A stretch of 8,231 nucleotides of DNA, from positions 1 through 8,231 of the forward strand of contig CAYMRB010000446.1 in the NCBI GenBank assembly GCA_964392615.1. Reading direction: 5' to 3'. Both the position numbers and the translations under genes were made by a program. Of this stretch, positions 1 to 6,481 are shown in pieces; position 1 is the stretch's first letter; every line of letters begins with the position of its first letter. The DNA comes from CAYMRB01 sp964392615. Its GTDB lineage: Bacteria > Planctomycetota > UBA8108. The notes below the pieces were generated by a model. That model made no database searches and had not been told where the DNA came from. It worked only from the letters and a program-made list of their open reading frames with translations.

Positions 1-452
1 ATGAAAAGCGAGAGAGGAAAGACGAAGTAGCCGTCCTGGACGAACCAGAACAGCCCGTAGCACGGCGCCAGCAGCGCGACGGCGAACAGCGCCGAGAGCC
101 CGACCTTCTGCAGCACTGCTATGCCGCGGTAGATCGTGTCACGAGAGTAGAGGCCGAAGCTCCATGCGCTGAACTGCAGCGTCGCGACCGTGAAGAATGC
201 GAAACCCAGCCAGAGGATGAACGGCACTTCGCTGTCGCCGAGAAGCCCGGGCTTCTGGAACGTAGCCAACGGCAGGACCACCAAGAGCCCGACCGGGACC
301 ACGACGTCGAGAGCGACGGTTGCCGCGATGCGCGGCGTGAAAGTGTGTCGGAGAACCGAGAGCAAGAGCGGAGCCCTCCCGAGAACCCTGTTCCGAAGCG
401 ACGCGGCGTGCCCGTCTACCCGACGAGCGCGGTCGCCGGGGAAGAGTATCAT
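1..452 (-). CDS. Multi-span membrane protein, N-terminal part (possible polyprenyl glycosylphosphotransferase, EpsB_2-like); partial at left edge
   Basis: The frame stays open from an ATG at 452 to the window edge, giving 150 residues and no stop, so the 3' end is missing. An in-frame TAG lies six codons upstream of this ATG. Hydrophobic stretches at about residues 43-64, 77-97, 113-136 and 142 onward look like membrane helices. Before the first helix is a basic RHTFTPRIA motif, and after the second is WSFGLYSRD. A basic segment, four helices and a GLY motif after helix two is the layout I know from the N-terminus of undecaprenyl-phosphate sugar-1-phosphate transferases of the EpsB_2 (TIGR03013) type, which load the first sugar of an exopolysaccharide. 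The diagnostic nucleotide-binding and Bac_transf domains would lie beyond the window, so the function is inference. The start is uncertain: a TTG at 365 has a much better Shine-Dalgarno sequence, and the 29 residues before it include rare ATA and GTA codons. It follows batE by 77 bp (164 bp if TTG is used). Confidence 0.7.
   Translation of the reverse strand, partial: MILFPGDRARRVDGHAASLRNRVLGRAPLLLSVLRHTFTPRIAATVALDVVVPVGLLVVLPLATFQKPGLLGDSEVPFILWLGFAFFTVATLQFSAWSFGLYSRDTIYRGIAVLQKVGLSALFAVALLAPCYGLFWFVQDGYFVFPLSLF
374..380 (-). promoter_or_regulatory. Candidate ribosome binding site for an alternative TTG start of the downstream membrane protein
   Basis: The minus strand reads GGGAGGG here, 8 nt before an in-frame TTG at 365-363. 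The ATG at 452 has no purine-rich sequence at a normal distance. Starting at TTG would place the basic RHTFTPRIA segment almost at the N-terminus, as is usual for this kind of membrane protein. A GGGAGG run can occur by chance in such GC-rich DNA, so this is only suggestive. Confidence 0.35.
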
Positions 453-495
453 CTGAGCGCCAGCTGGCTATCCGCTTCACGGAATGGCGATGTGC

Positions 496-516
496 CGGGA
501 ACGCGCGCGTTTCCCG
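496..516 (-). other. Small GC-rich inverted repeat just after batE
   Basis: Six-base arms CGGGAA and TTCCCG flank a 9-nt loop, and the centre also contains a 12-bp perfect palindrome AACGCGCGCGTT. It lies 13 nt past the batE stop, in the 77-bp space before the next gene. No T-run follows it on the minus strand, so it is not a classical intrinsic terminator. It could weakly affect mRNA stability or pausing, or be a chance product of CG-rich sequence. Confidence 0.25.
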
Positions 517-529
517 CTGCGCGAGGACG

Positions 530-1414
530 CTACTCGGCGCGGGGGATGACCCACTCGACGGCGCGGGCTGGCACCCACGAGCTCGAGCCATCGAGGAGCT
601 CGACGTCGAGCCACTCGCCGTCGGTCGTCGTGCGGATCTCGCGAACGCGCAGCTCCGTGCCCGGCGGGAACGGGATGGGTTCGCCAGGGGATCCGGGCCG
701 ATAATGCGATGGCTTGTAGATGTCCCCATCGCCGTTGTGGCCGATGACCTCGACCAGGACGACCGCGCGGTCGCTCGGGTCGCGCTCCGAGCCGTCCCAG
801 GCGAGCGACGCGAGGGCGGCGCTGGAGGTGATCAGCGCAGCCCAACCGAGCAGCGCGCACGGGCCGAAAAACGACGAACGGCGTCGCAGGATCTCGGCGA
901 GAAACAGCAGCCAGGCGAGCGGAAAGCCGATCCAGAAGACCCACAACCGGATCCGGAACGTGCTGTCCTCGTGCCAGAAGAGCAACGAGCTCGTCAGCGA
1001 CGCGGACGCGCGGTCGCGCCCCGCGCGGATCGGGAGCTTGGAGCGAAGCTCGTCGAGCCCCGCGCGGGCCACCTCGTTCGCGGGGTCGACCGCGAGAGCT
1101 CGCGAGTAGTGCAGCGCGGCCTCGCCCGCCGCGCCGGCGAAGAAGTAGCTGTTCGCCGCATTCGTCAGCACCTCGGAGCTCGTCGCTCCGCCGCGCCACG
1201 CCTCGACGAACGCGGCAGCGGCGTCTTGAAAGCGCGCGGCGATCTCGGTGCGACGAGTCGGGTGGTCAGCGCGAAACTTCGCCGCCGCATCGAAGATCTC
1301 GAGGCCGCGGCGGAAGCTCTCCTCGGCCGATTGGGCTCCGACTCGTTGCAGGCCGCCGAACGCGGCGAGCAGGCAGATGGCGAGGACCGCAGGGCGGGCC
1401 GATCTCAACGGCAT
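530..1414 (-). CDS. batE: BatE: TPR, two-helix membrane anchor and SH3-like domain protein
   Basis: This 294-residue protein has the standard BatE architecture. A Sec signal peptide spans about residues 1-27, with a basic start, a hydrophobic core and likely cleavage after VGA. A TPR-like helical segment follows at about 33-125, including NAANSYFFAGAAGEAALHYS and YSRALAVDPANEVARAGL. Two membrane helices lie at about 155-175 and 182-206. The C-terminal part, about 216-292, looks like a bacterial SH3 domain, with FPPGTELRVREI, DGEWLDVELLDG and SSWVPARAVEWV. By family knowledge BatE is the last Bat-operon component, and its TPR and SH3 modules are expected to face the periplasm. The ATG at 1414 overlaps the batD stop by 10 nt and has an excellent AGGAGGT ribosome site, so it is well translated and probably coupled to batD. 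Stop is TAG. The molecular role (scaffold, or cell-wall binding by the SH3 domain) is inferred. Confidence 0.87.
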   Translation of the reverse strand: MPLRSARPAVLAICLLAAFGGLQRVGAQSAEESFRRGLEIFDAAAKFRADHPTRRTEIAARFQDAAAAFVEAWRGGATSSEVLTNAANSYFFAGAAGEAALHYSRALAVDPANEVARAGLDELRSKLPIRAGRDRASASLTSSLLFWHEDSTFRIRLWVFWIGFPLAWLLFLAEILRRRSSFFGPCALLGWAALITSSAALASLAWDGSERDPSDRAVVLVEVIGHNGDGDIYKPSHYRPGSPGEPIPFPPGTELRVREIRTTTDGEWLDVELLDGSSSWVPARAVEWVIPRAE

Positions 1415-3240
1415 CGATCGACCTCCTGGAGGGTCGCGATCGCCTGAGCCCGCAGCTCGGCCGCGGAGTGTCCCGAGCCGCCGAAGCGTCCGGCGAGGAG
1501 GAGCTCGAGCAGCTCGGTCGCTCGTCGCGCCAGGTCGTCCGGTACGCCGCCGCGCGGCAGCGCGTCACGAAGCTGTCGCGGCGTGAGCTCGCCGTCGGGA
1601 AGGCCGAGCCGGTCGCGGAAGTACGCCTGGAACGCCGCGGCGATTGCGTCGTGGTCGTCGCCCGCGTCGCGCAATGCCAGGCGGGCGGTCGCCAGAGCCC
1701 GCTGGCGCTGCCGGCGCGCCGGATCGCGCGCCCGGAGACGACGTCCGACGAGGACGCTGACGAACAGGAGCGGCGGCAGGACGAGCACGGCGAAGAACGC
1801 GAGGCCGAACGCGCCGTCGTGGCGGTTCATCGTCGCGACGGTCGTGCCGATCGACCGGAAGTTCTGCGCGACGCCCTTCTCTTGCACGAGCGTCGCGGTC
1901 GCGCTCGGTTCGGACTGCGACTTCGAGGGGCTCGACGATGCCTTCTTCGAGTAGCGGATCTCGTCGAGGTCGACGGTCGTCGCTTCAAGGACCTCGATCG
2001 GAATCGCCTCGCTGCGCGCGACGGCGTACTCGCGCTTCCACGGATCCCAATAGGCGAAAGGCAGCGGCGGAATCGCGGTGACCTCGCTCGACCGCGGCTG
2101 CAGGATCTGTCGGAAGACGCGGAAGTCGTCGCCCGACTCGCCGCGCAACGCGTCACGGTGGACCTCGAAGTCGCGGGACAGCTCCCCGACCCTCGCCCAT
2201 GCCGGGGCGGCGACCGTGTCGAGAAGGCCCTCGCCCTCGACGCGAATCTCGACCTCGATCGGATCATGCGCTTTGACGCGCGTCTCTTGCGTGAACGCGC
2301 GAACGGTGAAGCGGCCGACGGCGCCGGAGAAACCGGCCGGGCGGCCGGCTAACGGCAGCGTCGTCGCCTCGTAGGGCAGCGAGGCGACCTTGGCGGGATG
2401 CTGCCGCATCTCCTTGTCCTGGCCGATGAAGCGCCGGACGTACCGGCCGGTCCAACGTTCGATCACCGCCTGCGCGCCGCCGAAGTCGTAGGTGCCCGGC
2501 TCGAGCGGGATCACGTCGAACGCAAACACGGCGCCTTGGAGCGTCGAGCCGTCCTCGCTCTCGATCCGCGTTCGCTGGTAGATGAGCTCGCCGTAGGTAT
2601 TCGTTCGGACCGTGGCCCGCTGGCGGTGCGAATCGCCCGCGACGGACTTCACGTGCAGTCGGCCGTCGCCGAACAGCGGCAGTTGGAGGTTGGTCAGACC
2701 CTGCTGGAGGACGCCGCGCTGCGCACGCGCATTGAGAGGGTAGAGCAGCGTGTAGGACACGCGCACCGCCGATTTGGCCGGCCCGCGCGGCGCGGACAGT
2801 GCACCGCGGAACTCGAACGTGCTCTTCGGCGCCTTGTCGACCGTCAGCTGGACGATGCCGCTGCGCATCGTGCCGAGCGTCGCCGGCCCGATGCGGAACT
2901 TGCCCTTGCGAGTTGCCTGCGGCTGGACGTGGAAGTCCCACGTGTACGTGACCCGCGTGTTGACGTAGTTCCGCCCTTGTCGATGCGGTCCGGTGATCCG
3001 CAGTCCAGCGACCTGCGGAACCTTCGGCGAGCCCGACGGCGCGCGAGGCGGATCGGCCAGCGATACGCGCAAGAGTACGGTCTCGCCGTAGCTGAGCTTC
3101 TGCGGCAGCTCGAGGCGCAACTCCGCGCCGCGGAGATCCGCGCTCGAGGCGATGAGCAGCGTGCCGACGAGCAGTGCGGCGGCGGTCGAGGTGACTCGGC
3201 GGCGCGCACTCGGACATGCACTCGGCGGGTTCGCGATCAT
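1405..3240 (-). CDS. batD: BatD: periplasmic Ig-like domain protein with one membrane helix and a cytoplasmic C-terminal domain
   Basis: I chose the ATG at 3240 (611 residues). It gives a clean signal peptide: RRR, then a hydrophobic core AAALLVGTLLIASS, with likely cleavage after LRGA near residue 39. An upstream in-frame TTG at 3267 overlaps the batC stop and would only add a charged leader. Residues about 40-420 are beta-rich, with several Ig-like units. These include RKGKFRIGPATLGTM and LEPGTYDFGG, of the 'extend to f-igP' kind seen in BatD/oxygen-tolerance proteins. The last unit ends with PPLPFAYWDPWKREYAVARS, matching the usual BatD end motif. A Ser/Lys-rich linker (433-445) leads to a membrane helix at about 477-498. 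A basic cytoplasmic tail (500-611) follows, with FQAYFRDRLGLPDGELTPRQ and a helical TELLELLLAGRFGG end. BatD is thought to act in the periplasm beside the VWA proteins. It follows batC by 20 nt and overlaps batE by 10 nt. Confidence 0.88.
   Translation of the reverse strand: MIANPPSACPSARRRVTSTAAALLVGTLLIASSADLRGAELRLELPQKLSYGETVLLRVSLADPPRAPSGSPKVPQVAGLRITGPHRQGRNYVNTRVTYTWDFHVQPQATRKGKFRIGPATLGTMRSGIVQLTVDKAPKSTFEFRGALSAPRGPAKSAVRVSYTLLYPLNARAQRGVLQQGLTNLQLPLFGDGRLHVKSVAGDSHRQRATVRTNTYGELIYQRTRIESEDGSTLQGAVFAFDVIPLEPGTYDFGGAQAVIERWTGRYVRRFIGQDKEMRQHPAKVASLPYEATTLPLAGRPAGFSGAVGRFTVRAFTQETRVKAHDPIEVEIRVEGEGLLDTVAAPAWARVGELSRDFEVHRDALRGESGDDFRVFRQILQPRSSEVTAIPPLPFAYWDPWKREYAVARSEAIPIEVLEATTVDLDEIRYSKKASSSPSKSQSEPSATATLVQEKGVAQNFRSIGTTVATMNRHDGAFGLAFFAVLVLPPLLFVSVLVGRRLRARDPARRQRQRALATARLALRDAGDDHDAIAAAFQAYFRDRLGLPDGELTPRQLRDALPRGGVPDDLARRATELLELLLAGRFGGSGHSAAELRAQAIATLQEVDRCR
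1421..1427 (-). promoter_or_regulatory. Shine-Dalgarno sequence of batE
   Basis: The minus strand reads AGGAGGT, a near-perfect anti-16S match, 6 nt before the batE ATG at 1414. It lies inside the end of the batD coding region and fixes the batE start. It is the strongest ribosome site at any junction in the window. Confidence 0.8.
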
Positions 3241-3260
3241 CCTTCTCGTAATCTCTTCGC

Positions 3261-5333
3261 TTACCAATCCTTGTCGACGGCGACGCCGCTCGAAGCGACG
3301 AGGACCTTCTTCTCCTCTTCTCGGCGCTTACGGTCCATCTCCTCCTTGCGCGCCCGGGCCTGACGCGGTGACAGCGCGTACGCGCCCTGGTCCTTCTGCT
3401 CGTCGTTCTTGCCGTCCTGCTGGTCTCGCTGGTCTTGCCGGTCTTGCTGGTCGTCGCCCTGCTGCTGGTCGTCGTCCTGCTCGCCTTGCAGAATCTCGAG
3501 CGCCTCCTCGAATGCCTCGATGGCGGCCGCGATCGGCGGCCCCGCTTCCTTCGGCAGCGAGCGATCGAGCGACTCGGCGGACGTGAACACGTGCCGTTCG
3601 CCCTCGCGCACCTTCTCGGCTGCCGGCTTGGCTCGCTCGTCCTCGCCGCGCTTCTCGAGCTCCGCGGCGATCTCGCCCGCCTCCCGCCCGTCGTCGCGCT
3701 GACGGCTTGCCAGCTCTTTCGAGGCAGGCTCGACTGCCTCCGCCTCGAACTCGGTCAGCCCCTCGCTCACGGTGGCCGCCTCCTTCTGGCGCGCGATGAG
3801 CTTCTCGAGCCTCTGCTCGGGGGTTTCCGGCGGCTTCGGCAGCAGCGCCTCGATCTCGCGGAGCGCGGCGAGCGCGGTCTCCTCGTGGGGGATCGCCCCG
3901 GCGAGATCCTCTTCCGCGAGCGTGCGCTTTGCGACGGTCGCCGCTTCGAGCGCGCGCTTGCCGGCGTCCTGGATCGACTCGCTGAGCTTCTTCGCCTCCT
4001 CCTCGGAGAGCTGCGGGCCTTGCTGACCGGCGCCGGGATGACCCGGGGGCGTTCCAGCCGGCTGCTCGGGCGTCGCGGGCACCTCGGCGTGCGACAGGAT
4101 CGCGCTGACCCACTCGACGTCTTCCTCCTCGTCGGCGAGCAGTCGGATCTCCTCCTTCTGCGTCGGCGTCAGCAGCTTGGCGATCGGCTCGAGCGCATCG
4201 TCGCCGAGCGCTTCGACGACGACGTCGCCACCTGCGGTTCCGCCGCCGGTTCCATCGCCCCCTGCCGCCGCGTCGTGAATCGACCGGGACACCGTGAGTG
4301 CCGCGTCCTGCGTCGCGATGCCTTCGGCGACCAGGTGTGGCAGCTCGATCGCGAACTGCGTGCGAGCGTTGCGAAGCTCGCGTATCGCCGCGGTGTGATG
4401 CTCGGTCGCACCGGCGGGGTCGAGCTTGCCGTATGCGATCTCGGCCTGCTTCTGGCTCTCGATCGCACGACGGACGATGTCGGCCGCCTCGGCGTTGCGC
4501 TTGCGTTCCTCCTCCGGCGGCTCCTGTTCTCCCTCCGCTGGCTCGCGCGTGAGCGAGTGGACGAGGCGCTCCGTCAACGATCGGTTCTTCTCCTCGGCCT
4601 TGCGCAGGCTGCGTGAGCCGAGTCGGCGGTGACGACCGGCCTGCGACGCGATCGTGCGGCTGGCGCTGCGGTAGACCTTCTCCCGCTGCATCAAGGCTCT
4701 CAGCAGCGAGGCTGGATCCTTGAGTAGCTCGTCTTCCTTCTTGCGCTGCTCTTCGGCCTCGAGCTGAGCGATCAGGTCGAGCACCGCGCGCAGCGCCGTC
4801 TTCGCGATGCGGATGTCCGCGTCGGTCGTGTCGTCGGGACCGGTCACATCCGGCGTGACGCGCTGGTAGAAGTCGATGGCGGCGTGATAGGACTGCGCGG
4901 CGGCGACGAGCTTCTCCTTGCGCGTCTCGACGTCCTCCGACTCGGTCGCCTCGCGCGACAGCGACGTGCCGTCCTGATACCGACAGAAGCCCAGATTACG
5001 GAACGCGCGCGCTCGGAGCCGTTCGTCACGAGTGCGCGCGGAGACCTCTTCGAAGCGCTCGGCGGCGGTCTCGAGCTCCCCCCGATGCAGGCGGGCGACG
5101 CCGGCGTTGTAGCGGCGTACGAGGATGTCGCCGCGTTCGCCCTCGCTCTCCCACAGGCGTGCGGCCTCGGCGTACTGGCCGCTCTCGAACGCTCTCGCGC
5201 CCTGGCGTAGCAGGCTCTCGGCGTTCGGACCGGGGACGAGCAGCACGACGAGCGCGATCGTCACCGCGGCTGCGCCGAGGAAGATGAGCGCCAGCGCCCA
5301 CAGGGGCGTTCCCGATCTGCGACGGTTTCTCAT
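3261..5333 (-). CDS. batC: BatC-type TPR protein, enlarged with coiled-coil/helical repeats
   Basis: The true start is the ATG at 5333, which overlaps the batB stop as ATGA. Extending the open frame upstream to 6422 only adds an arginine-rich out-of-frame shadow of batB. The 690-residue product starts with a membrane helix at about 11-33. TPR-like helices follow at about 37-68, 72-103 and 104-158, including RYNAGVARLHRGELETAAER and AFRNLGFCRYQDG. The rest is long, charged and Glu/Arg/Ala-rich helix (about 190-615) with Gly/Pro-rich breaks near 357-370 and 418-442. A helical hairpin module appears three times, near 283-325, 451-497 and 572-616. A Gln/Asp-rich tract (617-649) precedes a basic tail ending VDKDW, close to the VEKDW-like ending I recall for BatC proteins. 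Usual BatC proteins are about a third of this size, so this is a strongly expanded version. It probably anchors in the inner membrane and scaffolds BatA and BatB through its TPRs. The name rests on position, TPRs and tail motif; the large middle has no function I recognise. Confidence 0.8.
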   Translation of the reverse strand: MRNRRRSGTPLWALALIFLGAAAVTIALVVLLVPGPNAESLLRQGARAFESGQYAEAARLWESEGERGDILVRRYNAGVARLHRGELETAAERFEEVSARTRDERLRARAFRNLGFCRYQDGTSLSREATESEDVETRKEKLVAAAQSYHAAIDFYQRVTPDVTGPDDTTDADIRIAKTALRAVLDLIAQLEAEEQRKKEDELLKDPASLLRALMQREKVYRSASRTIASQAGRHRRLGSRSLRKAEEKNRSLTERLVHSLTREPAEGEQEPPEEERKRNAEAADIVRRAIESQKQAEIAYGKLDPAGATEHHTAAIRELRNARTQFAIELPHLVAEGIATQDAALTVSRSIHDAAAGGDGTGGGTAGGDVVVEALGDDALEPIAKLLTPTQKEEIRLLADEEEDVEWVSAILSHAEVPATPEQPAGTPPGHPGAGQQGPQLSEEEAKKLSESIQDAGKRALEAATVAKRTLAEEDLAGAIPHEETALAALREIEALLPKPPETPEQRLEKLIARQKEAATVSEGLTEFEAEAVEPASKELASRQRDDGREAGEIAAELEKRGEDERAKPAAEKVREGERHVFTSAESLDRSLPKEAGPPIAAAIEAFEEALEILQGEQDDDQQQGDDQQDRQDQRDQQDGKNDEQKDQGAYALSPRQARARKEEMDRKRREEEKKVLVASSGVAVDKDW
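3420..3473 (-). repeat. Degenerate 9-bp tandem repeat encoding the Gln/Asp/Arg linker of BatC
   Basis: On the plus strand units such as CTGGTCTCG, CTGGTCTTG, CCGGTCTTG and CTGGTCGTC follow each other at a 9-bp period, with one diverged unit near 3456-3464. The period is three codons, so length changes would keep frame. It encodes residues about 621-638 of BatC, a D/Q/R-rich run of the DQQ, DRQ and DQR kind. It is a low-complexity flexible linker and a likely site of slippage variation. Confidence 0.65.
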
Positions 5334-6460
5334 GCCTCTCGGACCTCCGCGAGGTTCACCGACCGGTGCCGCGACGGCCGCTCGGGGAGCGCGAGATAGA
5401 TCAGGTAGAAGAAGATGCCGGCGAGGACGAACGGCTGGAAGAGCTCCGTCCACGTCACGTGCTCCTCGAAGACCTCGCGGCCCTCCTCCTGGCCGAGCGT
5501 CCGGTCGAAGAATCCTACCAGATCGAAGTTGTCGGTGCCCGCCGGCAAGTACGCCCCGCGCGGCGCGGCGTGGACCATCTCCATCAGGCCGTCGGAGTCG
5601 AGTCGCGTCTGCACGAGCTTGCCGTCGTACTTGACGTACTCCGTCGTGCCGTCGTCGCGGGTAACCGGAATCGGCGTGCCATCTTCGCTGCCGATGCCGA
5701 CGACGTACAGTCCGACGCCGTGCTTTGCCGCGTCTTGAACCGCGAGTTCGGGCGAGTAGCCGTGGTTCTCGCCGTCCGTGATCAGCAGGATGTCGGCCCA
5801 GGCCTCGTCGTCGTCGAGCGCTTCCTCGTCGATGACGGTCTCGCCGACGCCCGCGTCGTCGCCGTCGCCTGTCGCCGGATCGACCTCGTCTTCGAAGCCG
5901 AAGAGATCGCGCACGGCCTTGCGCACGGCGCGGCCGATCTGCGTGCCGCCCTGCTCGGCGCTGCGGTGGTCGAGGTGGCGGAGCTCGCCCTTGAAGTAGC
6001 TCGTGTCGGAGGTCAGCGGGCACACGATTCGCGCCGTGCCGGCGAACGCGATGAGGCCGATGCGGTCGCCGCGCAGATGGTCGCACAGCCGCGCGATCTG
6101 CAGCTTGGCGCGCTCGAGGCGGCTCGGCTTGAGGTCCTCGGCGAGCATCGACTTCGACACGTCGACGAGCACGGCGATGTCGCGCGCGCGCGCCTTGAAC
6201 TTCGCGATATCCGGATTGCACCGCGGCTGGAGCGCCGCGAACGCGAGCAAGCACAGCGCGATCACCACGGCCGCCGCGCGCCACCAGCGGCGCGCGGCGC
6301 ACGCGCGCAGCCAAGCGCTCGTGCGGTCGCGATCGACGCCGAAGATCGCCAGGATGGCGCGTCGGCGCCGATTGCCCCACAGGCACAGCGCGAGAACGAG
6401 CAGCGCGGCGATGAAGAGCCACTGCGGCCAGGCGTTGTGGAAGTGGAAGTCCGTGATCAT
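5330..6460 (-). CDS. batB: BatB-type VWA-domain membrane protein
   Basis: This 376-residue protein has two N-terminal membrane helices (about 13-30 and 60-77), a VWA domain (about 93-315) and a C-terminal helix (about 341-358). The MIDAS metal site is complete: DVSKS at 100-104, the threonine of GGTQIG at 173 and the aspartate of LLITDGENH at 229. Other family landmarks are LKPSRLERAK (110-119), DRIGLIAFAG (132-141) and YVVGIGSEDGTPIP (252-265). This fits BatB, an inner-membrane VWA protein thought to bind partners through metal coordination and to be regulated by a MoxR ATPase encoded nearby in most such loci. An acidic insertion at about 188-221 separates the MIDAS threonine from the MIDAS aspartate. 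The ATG at 6460 is 21 nt after the batA stop and in the same frame. No good Shine-Dalgarno lies at normal distance (GAGGAG is 17 nt away), so coupling to batA is likely. Its TGA overlaps the batC ATG. Confidence 0.9.
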   Translation of the reverse strand: MITDFHFHNAWPQWLFIAALLVLALCLWGNRRRRAILAIFGVDRDRTSAWLRACAARRWWRAAAVVIALCLLAFAALQPRCNPDIAKFKARARDIAVLVDVSKSMLAEDLKPSRLERAKLQIARLCDHLRGDRIGLIAFAGTARIVCPLTSDTSYFKGELRHLDHRSAEQGGTQIGRAVRKAVRDLFGFEDEVDPATGDGDDAGVGETVIDEEALDDDEAWADILLITDGENHGYSPELAVQDAAKHGVGLYVVGIGSEDGTPIPVTRDDGTTEYVKYDGKLVQTRLDSDGLMEMVHAAPRGAYLPAGTDNFDLVGFFDRTLGQEEGREVFEEHVTWTELFQPFVLAGIFFYLIYLALPERPSRHRSVNLAEVREA

Positions 6461-6481
6461 CGGTTCAGCCGTCGACGCTCC

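Noticed and set aside
496..516. Intrinsic terminator after batE
   Set aside because: The stem is only six base pairs and no T-tract follows on the transcribed strand, so it is listed only as an inverted repeat.
139..1199. Minus-strand arginine-rich frames overlapping batE and the downstream gene
   Set aside because: They are frame-shifted copies of batE and of the membrane gene, lack ribosome sites and have typical GC-shadow composition.
2398..3363. Long plus-strand open frame opposite batD
   Set aside because: Arginine- and leucine-rich composition, no recognisable domain, and it covers the signal peptide and Ig-like domains of batD on the opposite strand.
3435..4616. 393-codon plus-strand open frame opposite batC
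   Set aside because: A Leu/Arg-rich mirror of the Glu/Lys/Gln codons of batC; leucine runs come from the complement of Gln and Glu codons.
5334..6422. Upstream extension of the batC frame to give a 1053-residue protein
   Set aside because: The extra 363 codons are arginine-rich and low in hydrophobic structure, and they lie across batB, which has intact VWA motifs in another frame. The ATG at 5333 gives a membrane anchor and a normal ATGA overlap.
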